Source: Panonychus citri (taxonomy: Eukaryota; Arthropoda; Arachnida; Trombidiformes; Tetranychidae). Taken from it: a DNA stretch of 64,000 nt. A model generated the notes under the pieces. The model worked only from the letters and a program-made list of their open reading frames with translations, was not told where the DNA came from and ran no database searches. The translations under genes were made by a program, and so were the position numbers. The stretch's first letter is position 1, and each line of letters opens with the position of its first letter. The DNA lies in NCBI RefSeq assembly GCF_014898815.1, contig NW_026515539.1, positions 682,001-746,000 of the forward strand, in the 5' to 3' direction. Positions 52,201 to 64,000 of this stretch are shown here, one piece after another.

Positions 52201-52820
52201 AAAAAAAGTTTTGCAAAAGTTTGTTGATAAAAGTAACTCAATAGATGGCGATATGTTCCCAGTTCATTTTTTTGTTTTGATTATTTGTTAAACTAATAGA
52301 AACCAAATCAATAAATTATTACAATGATTAATCAGTGAATGGATAAATTCACGAATAATCGTGGATTCCATCATCTGGTTAATATTGACAATGTAAAAAT
52401 AGTAAATTGGGTTGAAAATAAAACTAATAAAGTTGAAAAAACAAATATAAACAATATTTTTTTTTCTCTCGAACTTTATTAAAATTATATTAATCACGCA
52501 ATCAAGTCACTAACTAATATTAAAACAAAATAACATTCAAAGTTGAATAAATATCTAGTATTCATGTAATTCATGATAATCACATGTTGAGATAATTTAA
52601 CCTTCTTGATAATTATCAAAAAAAAAAGGAAAATAAAAATCGATTGATTACTCACAATGGATCTTAATCATTTTCCTAAAAATAATGGGTAACAATTATC
52701 ATTAGAAATGTATAAATACTATTATTATAACAATCAATTATCATCATTATTAAATTAATGCACAAAACAGGAGTGCGAGGGAATTGGAGTTTAATATGAT
52801 CAAGTTTATCATCGCTTAGG

Positions 52821-52859
<39 letters not shown>

Positions 52860-55800
52860 GTGGGTGGGGATGAGGGTTGATGTGGGTGGAAAAAGTTGAT
52901 AAATGTTAATAGGAAAAACTAAACGTAGCAACAATTAAATGATAATATGAGTGATCAACATCATATTCATTAATTGCTCTCCATTTAGTAATAGGAAGAA
53001 GTTTTCAAATGATAATAACAATAAAATTATTTAACTGTTCATTCAATATATCATGATAATTGTTGCTGATTGAACAAAAACAAACTATTATTATTATAAT
53101 TAAAAGCATTTGTATAATATTATCATTCAAGATCCAAATACAATAATCAACTAAACATGATAATAATATCAAACGAAAATGATTATCAGTCTAATTCAGT
53201 TTCCCCTCATGATTATTACTCTATTTTATCATCACCATGGATTCTCAACTTGGGTGCTGAATAAAAAAACACTTTTCTCATATTCTGTTATTAGGAGATA
53301 AATATAAAACCTTAACTATCAAGTAGCACGGAGACCAAAGTAAAGCAACGGAAGAAACATAAAGAAAGAAATTGACAGAAATGATGATAATCATCATCAT
53401 CACAATAATAACTTGGTAATTGAGTTAATCTTGGAAATGGACCCAAAAATATTATCAACGAGCTGAAGAATATCAAGTTTTCTCAGAGCTGAATAAGGAA
53501 CCGAAAATTTTTACCTTTACCTTGAAAAGTAAAGTCATTTTTTACTCTCACTATTTAAAACCTTTTTTACAGTAATATTATCATTATTGCCCATTATTAT
53601 CACTATAAAATGCAAGGTAAGGAGAAAGTGGGAGACAGAGAGCGAGAAGATGAGAGTATAAGATGACTATCATTATGTAAGAGTTATTTTACCTTTGCAC
53701 AAAGGTAAAGATAAATTTTTACTCTTTCAATTTGTATTTAAGATTATAATTTGTACGTTGATTGTTGCATTTGTTTCTCAATGTAAATTTATCTTTTTTT
53801 TATGCTGTTAATCACTTATCAAACTAATCTGATAATCAAGTAAATTTAATCTCCTTGTCATTATCATCATCGGTTACATATCTAATGCATATTATTTCAA
53901 TGATGATAATCATTTTACCTTATAAACCTGAAAATGCTAAAAGATTTAAGCTAAATCTAGTTACCTGGACAACATTACTTTTTTTTTACTTGATTGCTGT
54001 TGATTTTTGTTAATGCTGCTTGGAAACTGACAGCGTTACATTTGGATGATATTAGTGGATGAAGAAAAAAAAATCCTCATCGTGTTCATGATAATGATAA
54101 TAATGGTAATACTAATAATAATACTAATGAGGATGATACATGGTGGCCTAGTGAGGATTTACCTTTTTTTTAGAGTTAAAATAAGCTTATGATGATGCAT
54201 AAAGCATTTTCCAGTCAGTTTCTAGTTAGCTTAGAGAGCGAGAGAGAGAGCATAATCTTAGGCAACTCAAATTACAAGTTATTAGTGAGCTGAGAGAGAG
54301 AGAGCAAGAGTTTGATTTGCCCGTCAAACAAGTGAAATTAATTCAATATAAAGGATCGCGAGAGAAGGATAAACTGAGAGAGAGAGAGAGGAACTTGTTG
54401 AGCAAATGACCTGGTAAATCCTTGAGAGCTTACAGGGTGCCTCACCCCCTCCCCTTCCTCTCTCTCTCTCTTTAGGCTTAAAGTCTTAGCAGCAGTGACG
54501 CTTTACCGTCAATTTCATCCTCATCTCTTCCTCATCATCATCAAACAAAAACCTGACATTGAATTTTGTGAGACTCATTACTGATTATTTTTTCCCTCTA
54601 AGCTCACCTTGGACAGGGTTGAAAGGTAATGGTTGTTGTTTATATTAATATCAACAAGATGATGATAATTGAGTCTCTCTCGTTTTCTTCATCTTTCAAT
54701 TCGTGATAAGGAATAAAATATTCCCGTTACTTGAGAAAAAAAAAACATTGCGTTCAATATGATAATATTGCGAGAATCATTTTCTTTCAGTAATTATATC
54801 AAAAAGTATAATGATTGTTCAGGTTAACTAATTAAAATGAGATAGAGGGACTTTGGTTAAATTTCTGGTTTCAATATAAGATTAAATTGTTGAATAATCT
54901 TTTAATCACTTTTGAAATTAAAAAAAGGGCTCAGGCTAAAATTAAATTGGAAGACAAGTGATCAGATTAATTTTTCATCATTACCCAATTAATACAATTA
55001 GTCGGATAGATTTTGTGTACCCTCTTCTAACCTCAACTAATCTGTGCATCATTTTTTTTGGATGCAACAATTAGCTAATTGTTTGCTAACAGAAAGGCTT
55101 GTGTAATCATCAACGGAAAAAGTGATCAATTTAGAAGAAAAATTAATTGCAAATTTTCTCAATCAAATGGGTGAACGTACCTAACCCCAGAAAATTTCAT
55201 TAGATCCTCTTTTTTTTATAATATAATAATAATGATAATCAAAATCATAATAATGTGATCTGATCAGCTCTGAATCGTCAAATACCCGGCGGGTAAATTA
55301 CTTTTATACAGGCACACACACACACATCCACACCATATACAAAGCAAAACCTGAAGAGATGATGAGGAAGATGAGGAAGATGCCTTAAAGGAATAGATTC
55401 CTTTGACATAATCTCAAAGAGAAAAAAAAAGTTATCAGATGAAGATGATTTTTGAAAGTTTGTTCAAGTTCCTGAAAATTTTGCAACAATTTTGTCACAT
55501 TCACCTTAACTTTTACTTTCTTCCTCTCTCTCTCCCTCCCCTTCTCCATCTCTTTGATATTCATCTGAAGATGCTGAATGATGATGATGATGCAGAGCCG
55601 ATGTAAAAGTGTCATGATGATATCAATGATAATATCATATTAAACTAACTAACCAAACCTTTAATTAGTAAATAAAGTAGCAACAGTAAAACTTTTTCCA
55701 AAGTGTATCAAGAGAAAACTATTAAATTTGATTATAATCAAATAGTAAATTAATGAATCAAATCTCGGTGGTTATCATCATGAGCTGATAAAATATACAA

Positions 55801-58800
55801 AACAACCACACCTATCATTTCATCTTCTTCCCTTGATGCAAAGAGGAAAACAAATGCTAACATTAAATTGATAATCTAACAACCAACATATGATATAAAC
55901 TCATTAAAGAGCAAAAACTAAACACAAAATTATAATAATTGATTGTAGGAAATTTAAAGTTACTTTAATTACATGTTAATTGTTTTGAACCAAAACAAAC
56001 AGACTAATCAGTAATTTTGGTGTTTTCTAAATATTAAATTATTAACTTAACAAATGAAAATTGATATTCACTACACTTGATTAGTAATTATATTCATTGG
56101 ATAAACTTTGTTTTCTGTTTAAAGTTTTAAATTATACTAATTAAATTGTGATTCTACTATTACATAATTTAATCAACTAGTACAAGATAAACATTAAATC
56201 AGTGGGATTAAGCAAATTGAAACCAGCAACAATTAAAAATGAATGTAATCAAGCAATTTACTAATTGTGATCAATTGGGACAGTCAAACCATGAAAGTAA
56301 AATTAATAAACATTAATAATGATGATTTGTCAAACATAGTGATTATTACGGTGATTAAATTAAATTTAAGTTATATTGTTAATTATGGCGGAAAAAGATA
56401 TGGAATATGAATATTGAGATGAAGATGAAGATGAAAAAAAACATAAAGTTCATGGGAAGATGAAGGAAGATGTAGAAATGAGAAGACTTATCATCATCAT
56501 ATATAACCTGCAATCAACCTCGTCAATTCAGTCAACCATGATGTCAGTTCAGTACATTTCACTCATGTGGATATCATGATAATTTGCAAATCACAAGGTG
56601 AAGGAGTAAGTGAGCTGATGAAAAATAAGATTTAAGTGTGAGAATATTGATCCCGGAAAAAGAGGTGAAGATGAAGATAATTTCAGTCTTATCATCATCA
56701 CCATAATCATCATTATCATTATCATACACAAAAAAAACACGTTACATTTTTATGTAAAAAAATGATAAAAAAATAAGAAATGATACCCAACACACTATGA
56801 GAAGAGGTTATGATTATTGTGATGAGAAATGATAATAATCATTTTCATGATAATAATAATCATCTTCATCATCATTATCACCATGATGAGTAACATAAAT
56901 TTGATACGAAAAAAATGACCTTGTTCAATCAACGTTATATTTGTATCATTATCATGATAACGAGTTAACATAATAACGTTACAATGATATTAACAATAAA
57001 TATATATTAATAATAACGATAATGATTGTATCTGTTTCATTTCAATTATATTAATCAACAGGAAAAAAATAAATTGTTATAACACAAAAATACATTCACA
57101 AGCTACTGTAAACTTTACATACACACACACACACACAAACACTTGATTCATTTACGATTGATTTCCGTTTCCTTAAGTAGGTAAAACAGTTTGAATATCA
57201 AGATGAACATAAAAATAACAAAAGTCTAACCGGTTCAGTAACAATATAATCAGTAAAATCTTTCAATAGGAAAATATCAACTACTATCCATAAACTTAAC
57301 CCAAACGTTACGTTTGGGTAATAACGTTACAACATTTTATATCTTTACCGTTTATTTCATCATTTCATCTTCACCCTACACACTACCATTAGCTTATACT
57401 AGCATCTTCTCCCTCCCCATCCAACCACCCACCTTACTCATCTCTTACCTCTCTCACTCTCTCTCTCTCTTTTATCATCATCTTATCCTATTTTTTACTC
57501 TTCATTTTATTGGTTTGCCATTCAAGCTTTTTTTCATCTTCTTTTTCATCTCAACAGTTTAAGATTAAATTGGATTGCAATTTAAGTCCATTATTGACCA
57601 TATCGTACTCAATTCACTTGCCATCTTATCATCGTTATCATCATTATTATTATTTGATAATATTAACTGAAAAAAATACTGAGCCAATGGCCTTGCAATT
57701 GGCTAACTGACCATTGGGATGCTAAGTTTTTATATTTATCATCTAACAATTTAATAACAACACAATGAGCTTTTCTCAACTAATCAATGGCAGGTAATGT
57801 TTCTGGATAGGAAACAATTTATTGGTAGGAGAGGGAAAGAGAGTGAGAGAGAGAGGGAGAGAGTCATTAAGATTAAATTGTTAGTGGTGTTGAAACTGAA
57901 TTGATGAAGATTTAACAACAATTTAATGTGTAAATTGATGTCTTTCTATTGTTTTTTGATTGTTTGATTTTTTTTTTCTGGTTCCTATCAAAACCTAAAC
58001 TCTACATTTGTCTGTTAATCATCATTTCAAGATTATCATTATTACTACAATTTACTACCATCATTATTATTGTTATTGGCAATTAACATTGAATAATTGA
58101 ATTGTCAAAATTTAATGATCACACAAACAATCAAAAAATTAAATGTTAATTACAATTGAGAGACAATAGATTAGATCCAATTATCCATAACAATGAGATA
58201 ACATTTAAAAATGAAATCATTATTATATTTGTTGGACAATTGGAAACATTGAAATCAACAATCAACTAATCGTTGATAACAATGATGATTATTGATGACT
58301 AATGTTATTGAAAATCAATAGGAAGTATCAAATTTTTTTTCCAATGATAATCACAATTGAATCCATTAGTTAAGGTTATTCTGTTAATCATCATCCTGTA
58401 AACTTAAATATCAAAAATCATGATTACTAATAAAATCCTAATGTTATTTATCATCTTTCCTCAATCATTTAATTTCACCATTCGTATGGTAATGATTAAC
58501 TTCATCATAGTAATTACAACAATCGAACTAACCATTAACAATTAAAGGAAAATGGGAAAAAAATTAATAGCAATCAAGCCAGAAATTGTTGATCGTGATT
58601 GCATTAATAATTTAACCAGAAGACAAGAAACAATAAAATTCCTGAATCAAATTCATGATTAAATTTTTACATGTAATCAGATAAATCGTCTGGAAATGAT
58701 TAACCCTTTATCTATAGATAGTTTGATTGATTGTAGAGATTAATGAAGCCTTAATTGTAACAATTTCTATGTTAATTTGAAATAGCAATAAGTTGATTAT

Positions 58801-61800
58801 CATCATCGTGTTGAACAACAAGTTGATAATAGATGTGTTAAAGTGTTGTTATCATTTTGGTATAATTATCATTTGAAACAATTAATATCATTTAAAAGTA
58901 TAAATTGATCATTATCACTGGTTTACAATCAAAAATGATTATCAATAAAATTAATGAGATAATGACAAAACTGATACCCACTAAATGTGTTGATACGAGG
59001 GGGAGAGAGAGAGAGAGAGAGACAATCATTTTATAAGAAAGTAATAATAACAAATCGCTTTGATGTTTTGTTAATCATCAACAATTAAGGTTATTACTTT
59101 GCTTTTAATCACTATCAAAGATTGAAATCAATCTCTAAGTTTGGGAATATGAAGACGTGCAACATGCATCATTATCATCCTCCTCATCCTCATCCCAAAT
59201 ACATCATGTTGTTTACCTTTAGCAAGAAAAAACAATCTCAATTTGCAAAAGTATCAGAGTCTACACATAGGGAAGAAAAGATGATGAGGATGGAATGAGA
59301 GTGAGTGAGAGAGTCATCGATTACAATTAAACCACTGCAGGTAAATGCCTGTTTTAGTCTCCCTCTGTCATCTCTCATTTTCTCTCTCTCTCTCTCTCTT
59401 CCTCATCCTTCTCATCATCTCTCATCACGAATCCTTCCAGGCTTATTTGCTAGAGAGCTGTGAAAATCATCTAACTATAGTTTAGGAACCAGTTTTGTTT
59501 TTGACTTTTTTTTGGATTTTTTTGTTTCTCTTTAAGCCAAAAAAAAGTTTATGTTTAGTTACTTGAAGCGAAATCGTGACGTGCCAGAACCCAAGCTCAT
59601 GATAATAATGTTAGCTAAGAGCGAGAGATAAAGAGTCGTGATGTACGCTAAAGTAACACAAATGTGCTACAGTACGTGAGAGGCGATACACACTAAGCAT
59701 AGGTCAATAGATATTCAGTTTTGATTGTATTAGTTGTTGATGCAATGATGAAATAACAACAACAGTATCACAACGTCGTTGCAACAAGTATTATCAAACC
59801 ATCAGCATGAGGTCAACATCATTTTAGCAAGTAAAAAGAAAGAGAGAGAGAAAAAATTAATCAGTGAAAAGATATAATGAGAGAAGATGAAAAATCATGA
59901 TCAAGTCAGGATTTTAATTTCATCTTCATCTCAATTTTGTTAACCTTGATAATCGTAACTTTTGCTGATAAATGATTAGTGCAGATCGATCATTATAAAG
60001 AAGAAGAAGAAAAAACTTACCTGAAATCAGGGTGATTACGGATAACCTCAATAATTGATTTTCCATCACAGAGACGATTTTGTTTGGTGGGTGAAAAGGC
60101 ATCATGATTTTCTTCTGAGCAAAATGTTGACACACTTGAGGAGCAACTTGTCATAAGGCGATCCGAGTTGGTATCAATAGTATAATCAGGACTAAATTTA
60201 TCATTTTGATAACTGTGTTCACTGAAAACACCATAACGGTAAGTGGCCCACTGGTGAAGGATACTTTTCACCCGAGCAGTTGAATGGGTACTACTGGTGA
60301 CAGGGGAATCATCAGCTGTGTTTTCACTCTGAAAATTGGTCGACTTTTCAAGGAAAATGTCTTGCGATAAATGAATCAATTTGCCTCCCACACCACATTG
60401 ACCATATTGATCTGTATACGGTTCATCATTTAAACTCGCACCTGAGAAGATTAAATAGAGAGAGAGAGAAGAAAACAAAATTAGTCCGAGAGAAATTACT
60501 TGTTGGTTATATTGTAAGTGAAGGTGATGATTAATATTTTACTCAGTAATGAACAAGATTTTCACTTGATCGTTTTTGTTGTTGTTTTTGTTGTTCATGA
60601 TGATGATGATGTTATTATAATTATAACAATAGTATGATAATAATTCAACAAGAAAGCAAAGGTTGAAAGGTGAAAATATAAATACGTGAGATCGCAACAA
60701 CCTGCAAGAGTAATGAGTAACCATTTTGAATGAGAAAAAAAGAAGAAAAAAATCCAAGTCTGGTAATAGCAATAACTATACGAATATACAGTAAATATCA
60801 TCAACATCGTCATTTTCATCTTCATCATTAAGCAAACTAAGGATGAAGGTTAATTCAAATGAGGTAAAATATTTTCCTCACTAGAATTCATATGAGTTTC
60901 TACCATAGGTTTTTATAATCAGTGGTTATGGCTCATTAAAGTGTAGTAAGATTTTGTTTTTCCAAGATAAATTTGATTTTCTCATCTCTTAATCTTCTTT
61001 ACTCACTTGATTGGTTTTCATTATCATCAACATCATCAACACAACATCATCATCATGGAAAACCGTATATAGTATCAGCATTTAGCATCTCTATCCAAGT
61101 AATGATAATGGTTAACCTTTAACACACAGGTTCTCTCTGTCTCTCTCACTCTCTTATACTCACTAAATAACCATAGACCAGGATCTTTGATTTTAACAAT
61201 ATTACTTTGGAAGATAAAAGTTAATTGTTGAGATTGGTAAGTGATTCTTAATTGTGATTACAATCAAAATAAACATTGAGAATGAGAGAGAGAGAGAGAG
61301 AGAGAGGCAAGAAAAACGATCAGTTAACAATATATAAGCATAAAATGGCGAAACTAATGAAGTAAAGACCATTAGAAAGAGATGATAACAAAAGATAATG
61401 AAGATACTGTTCATGATGAGCAATATGAAACTTTGGACTTTGCTAATTACAATTTACATAGTAAACAGACAATTAAACAAAAATACAATCAACACAACAT
61501 TTGAAAAGTTGACAATTTAATTGTATTTTCCCGGACCTACTAAAAATAGTCTCAAAGTTTATAAACATTGAGAAAATATTATTTCATGGTTATAATAATA
61601 ATGTTATAAAAATGTGATAACAGTAAAAATTAATGTTTGACAAACAATGACAATAACAGTTATCAACATAATGATACATAATAAACGATAATAACAATGT
61701 TAATATGGTCAAGGAGTAAGTAAATTGTAAGTGTATCAACAGTGTAAATGATGATGAGGAAAATTAGAGGATATCAAGAGGGTAATTTAAAAATCTAGTC

Positions 61801-63622
61801 TCGATTTGATGATGATGATAAGGAAGATTATGAATGCACCGTTGTTGTTCAATCAATTGGAACTGTGTTTATTTCCTTAGTGGAAACATTTAACTCTCTT
61901 CCGTTACTATGAAAAAAAAAGACTCTTGTCCTTTTATGTTGATATTTTTTTCCAACTTTTCGTGGGACAAAGACTCACTCACTCACCTTGTGTACCTCTC
62001 TCTCTCTCTCTCTTCCTTCCACTACACCTATGGTTTTATTTTCTTTTTCTCCATCAAAGGTAAAGGTATATATATACACCTTTTCTCATCTTTCTCTCTT
62101 GCTCCCTTCCTCCCTCCTTCTCTCTTTCTCTCTCTGTCTGACTGACTGTGTATTTAAAAACCAAGCCCAACCCAAACCCTATTGTTACTACCTGTAATTA
62201 GTTGCTGCTAGTTGGCTTAAAAAAAGCAAACGGTTTCAGGTAATAGATAATAACAATAATAGTAGCTACTGTTTAGGTAGCAGTTTAATGATATTGCTCA
62301 ACAAAAATATATGTATTATCAAAATCATCTCAAAATATTAAAGGTAAATTATAATAGTACAATTGACATTTTCATTTATTTTTCCTTTAGTTTACTTTTG
62401 ATTACTTTTCTTTTTTTTTCTCGTCATTGTTATTATTAGCATTCATCATCATTCACCTTTACTCCTCCTATTACCTCCTCCACCCTCTCATATTTCATAT
62501 TATCATTTTCTGCATTTCCTTTAAATGGTAAACATTTTCTTCTTTCTCTCTATTCTGGGTTTGGTGTATTTTCCTGAGAGAGAGGGAAAAGTTTACGTGT
62601 TGACAAAATCATTTTGAATATTTATAATGTGTATAAATATCATCTCTCTAAATTGATATTTCTATTTCTATTTCACCTGAGTTTCTTTTTTCCTGACCTA
62701 TCAGAACTTAATATAAATGTGACATTTGAATTTCACCATAGTAGTAGTGAAGGTAATCATAATGAGTTAAAGTTTCCATGTAAATACTTGCAATATTAAT
62801 TCATATTCAATTCAAATATAAATAAATAACAATTTGAAACGAGAAAATGTATTTTTTTTTTCATCTAAAATAGTAAATAAGAGTCTAAATTGAAAAAAAA
62901 TAACAGATGAAGAGATGAAATTGAAAATTGTTTGAATGATTCTTGTAAATAGTAACATTAATTTAAAATGAGATTACAACTCTTGCCGGTGATTTCGATA
63001 ACTAATGTAATAAGGGAACTTTACATGAAAATTGTCCTACAAATGATAAACCAGTTGATTATCATGCTGACTGAAAGAGCAATGAACACACAAACATGAA
63101 ACAGCATGAGAGTGAATCATAATGAAAAGGTAACTCACCATTTGAATTAATGTAAATATCCGTATCCAGGGCAGTAAATGTTCTGGTTGTGTTGATACGA
63201 CGATTACCAATTTTACCTGACCATTGGTCAGGTATTAAAACAATCACTTCACCAAAGCACAAACTTTGATTGGTTGCAGTGTATAAAGAATTGGAGACTT
63301 GTTGAATTTTCTCCTCTAAATTGTCAATTAAAGTTGAAACAAGATTAATTTGTATGGCAGGATCAAAAGAGATAACAATATCCTTATAAGAATTGTTGTC
63401 AACGTAAATAGATTTTTGTGAAGCATCAACCAAAGTAGTGGACACAATTAACAATACAGATAAACACAGAATAACACTTTTAATCAGTTGATTACCAATT
63501 GATAATTTTCGCCTACAAAAATCACCAATGTGAGAGAATCTCTCTGATTGTTGAGATCTCGTCATGTTGTTACTCAAATTACAATAATCCGAAAACAGAG
63601 AACGGCACAAACGAAAAGTCAT
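49275..63622 (-). CDS. CLCA: CLCA-family protein (calcium-activated chloride channel regulator), complete three-exon gene
   Basis: Exons on the minus strand are 63622-63139, 60441-60021 and 52089-49275, joining in frame to about 1239 residues. A hydrophobic signal segment lies near residues 46-64. The CLCA N-terminal domain follows: YKDIVISF, then an FGEVIVLIP-type segment, then the split INSNG/ASLNDEPYTDQYGQCG, then a Cys-rich part ending NHPDFR. The protease motif reads HQWAT (224-228) where family members have HEWAH, so the catalytic Glu and second zinc His are absent. A VWA-like domain starts near 322; its metal site reads DHLTG (331-335), not DxSxS. Beta-rich domains precede one TM helix (about 930-957) and a basic stop-transfer GRKRRG. 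A cytoplasmic tail of roughly 280 residues has a Gln-rich tract (about 1051-1073) and ends SQV. Predicted: a type I membrane protein without protease activity. The start is uncertain: an acceptor CTACAG ends at 63656, making 63622 the first Met after it; a Met at 63565 is the alternative. Confidence 0.9.
52824..52857. repeat. GA dinucleotide microsatellite
   Basis: This is the longest uninterrupted GA run noticed in the window (about 34 bases), followed by a short GGGTGTGGGTGGGG stretch. It lies near the 3' end of CLCA intron 2. Confidence 0.95.
54220..54480. other. Cluster of GAGAG motifs
   Basis: Four or five separate GAGAG blocks (about 54232-54249, 54293-54303, 54379-54390), each with GAGC/GCGAG borders, end in a C-rich and TC tract near 54445-54472. 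The base composition is less A+T-rich than the surrounding intron. GAGA clusters often mark regulatory DNA in arthropods, but a function here is inference. Confidence 0.4.
57299..57319. repeat. 21-bp palindrome
   Basis: ACCCAAACGT, a central T, then its exact complement ACGTTTGGGT; AACGTTAC recurs a few bases to the right. Confidence 0.9.
60442..63138 (-). other. CLCA intron 1 (2.7 kb)
   Basis: This phase-1 intron splits a Gly codon, with a GTGAGT donor at 63138 and a CTTCTCAG acceptor ending at 60442. It contains a GA tract (61284-61306), TC tracts near 61998-62013 and 62092-62135 and ATC-rich sequence. No exon is supported. Confidence 0.85.
61284..61306. repeat. GA dinucleotide microsatellite
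   Basis: A GA run lies inside CLCA intron 1. Confidence 0.95.
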
Positions 63623-63655
63623 TTCAATGTTAAGAGATGAGAGAATATCGATCAA

Positions 63656-64000
63656 CTGTAGGTAACCATAAAAAGAGAGAAAAGGCAAAGAGTTAATATA
63701 ATCAACAGAAGAGAAGAAAAAAGAGGAAAAAAAATGAAAAAAGAATTAACAAAATTGAAGAATTAACAAAATTTCAATTGGATTGAGATGACATATTGAA
63801 GAAGAAGAGAAATAAAAAAGAGAAAAGAAAAGAAAATTTCGACAGATGTTGAAATGTTAAGTTAACAGTCCAATGTAAGAAAACAAACTGAAACTTGGTT
63901 CAACTTTTTCCCACCAAATGGTGAGCAAAGAAGAGGAAGATAATAGACAGAGAAGGAAGAAAGAGAAAAAAAGGAAGACAGAGATGATGAGGATAAAGTG
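63656..64000 (-). other. Upstream side of CLCA: probable 5' intron end and A/G-rich DNA
   Basis: On the minus strand a pyrimidine-rich stretch (CTTTTCTCTC-type) leads to CTACAG at 63656, which reads as a splice acceptor. The reading frame continues open through it to a Met at 63688, but that Met would lie inside the polypyrimidine tract. A non-coding 5' exon beyond the window is therefore likely. The remainder is A/G-rich on the plus strand with no gene seen. Confidence 0.5.

Larger units (their letters stand above)
52090..60020 (-). other. CLCA intron 2 (7.9 kb)
   Basis: The intron is phase 2, with a GTAAGT donor at 60020 and a TTCTTCCAG acceptor ending at 52090. It holds a long GA tract (52824-52857), a cluster of GAGAG motifs with higher G+C (54220-54480), an AC tract (57121-57136), a 21-bp palindrome (57299-57319), CAATTA-rich blocks (55650-56390, 57700-58920), GA and TC tracts (59003-59022, 59381-59399) and a less A+T-rich patch at 59440-59720. 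No exon is supported. Confidence 0.8.

Noticed and set aside
57121..57136. AC repeat considered as possible telomere-like or Z-DNA feature
   Set aside because: It is an ordinary short microsatellite of eight units.
1..64000. CRISPR array, bacterial operon, viral or toxin gene
   Set aside because: No regularly spaced direct repeats, no close-packed bacterial genes, and no recognised viral or toxin protein; all supported genes are intron-bearing animal families.

Overview
The window looks like nuclear DNA of a small-genome arthropod. The DNA is very A+T-rich, genes are split by GT-AG introns, one eukaryotic tRNA carries internal A/B boxes, and the neuropeptide receptor is closest in motif to insect tachykinin receptors. 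An acariform mite (spider-mite type) fits the composition and gene content, but that is inference from memory with no search behind it. Only a small share of the window is coding. The rest is intron and spacer full of ATC/ATG triplets, GA/TC tracts and CATGAT-type motifs.

Layout. (1) 1-11053: first coding exon of a rhodopsin-family peptide GPCR on the minus strand; its remaining exons were not found down to base 1. (2) 13562-19049: a complete three-exon secreted pancreatic-lipase-family enzyme on the minus strand. Its signal peptide sits on a separate 85-base coding exon, and a near-perfect 833-bp foldback element lies in its first intron. (3) 25587-43236: a complete four-exon tachykinin-related-peptide receptor on the plus strand, with a 10.5-kb first intron and a 584-bp TA-flanked inverted-repeat element in its second intron. 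(4) 46323-48341: a short ABRA/STARS-type protein with a costars domain on the plus strand, three exons, with a one-base frameshift in exon 2. Its first intron carries an antisense tRNA-Thr(AGU). (5) 49275-63622: a CLCA-family protein (calcium-activated chloride channel regulator) on the minus strand, three exons. It has lost the protease HExxH motif and the VWA metal-site serines, and has a long cytoplasmic tail.

The genes do not form a pathway. Two are peptide receptors, one a secreted lipase, one an actin/Rho-SRF regulator and one a membrane-anchored extracellular protein. The lipase and tachykinin receptor are divergent across a 6.5-kb spacer; ABRA and CLCA are convergent across about 0.9 kb. 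No viral, bacterial, CRISPR or toxin gene was recognised. The most useful results are the spliced gene models, including the short lipase signal exon, the two foldback elements, the degenerate CLCA active sites and the probable one-base error in ABRA.
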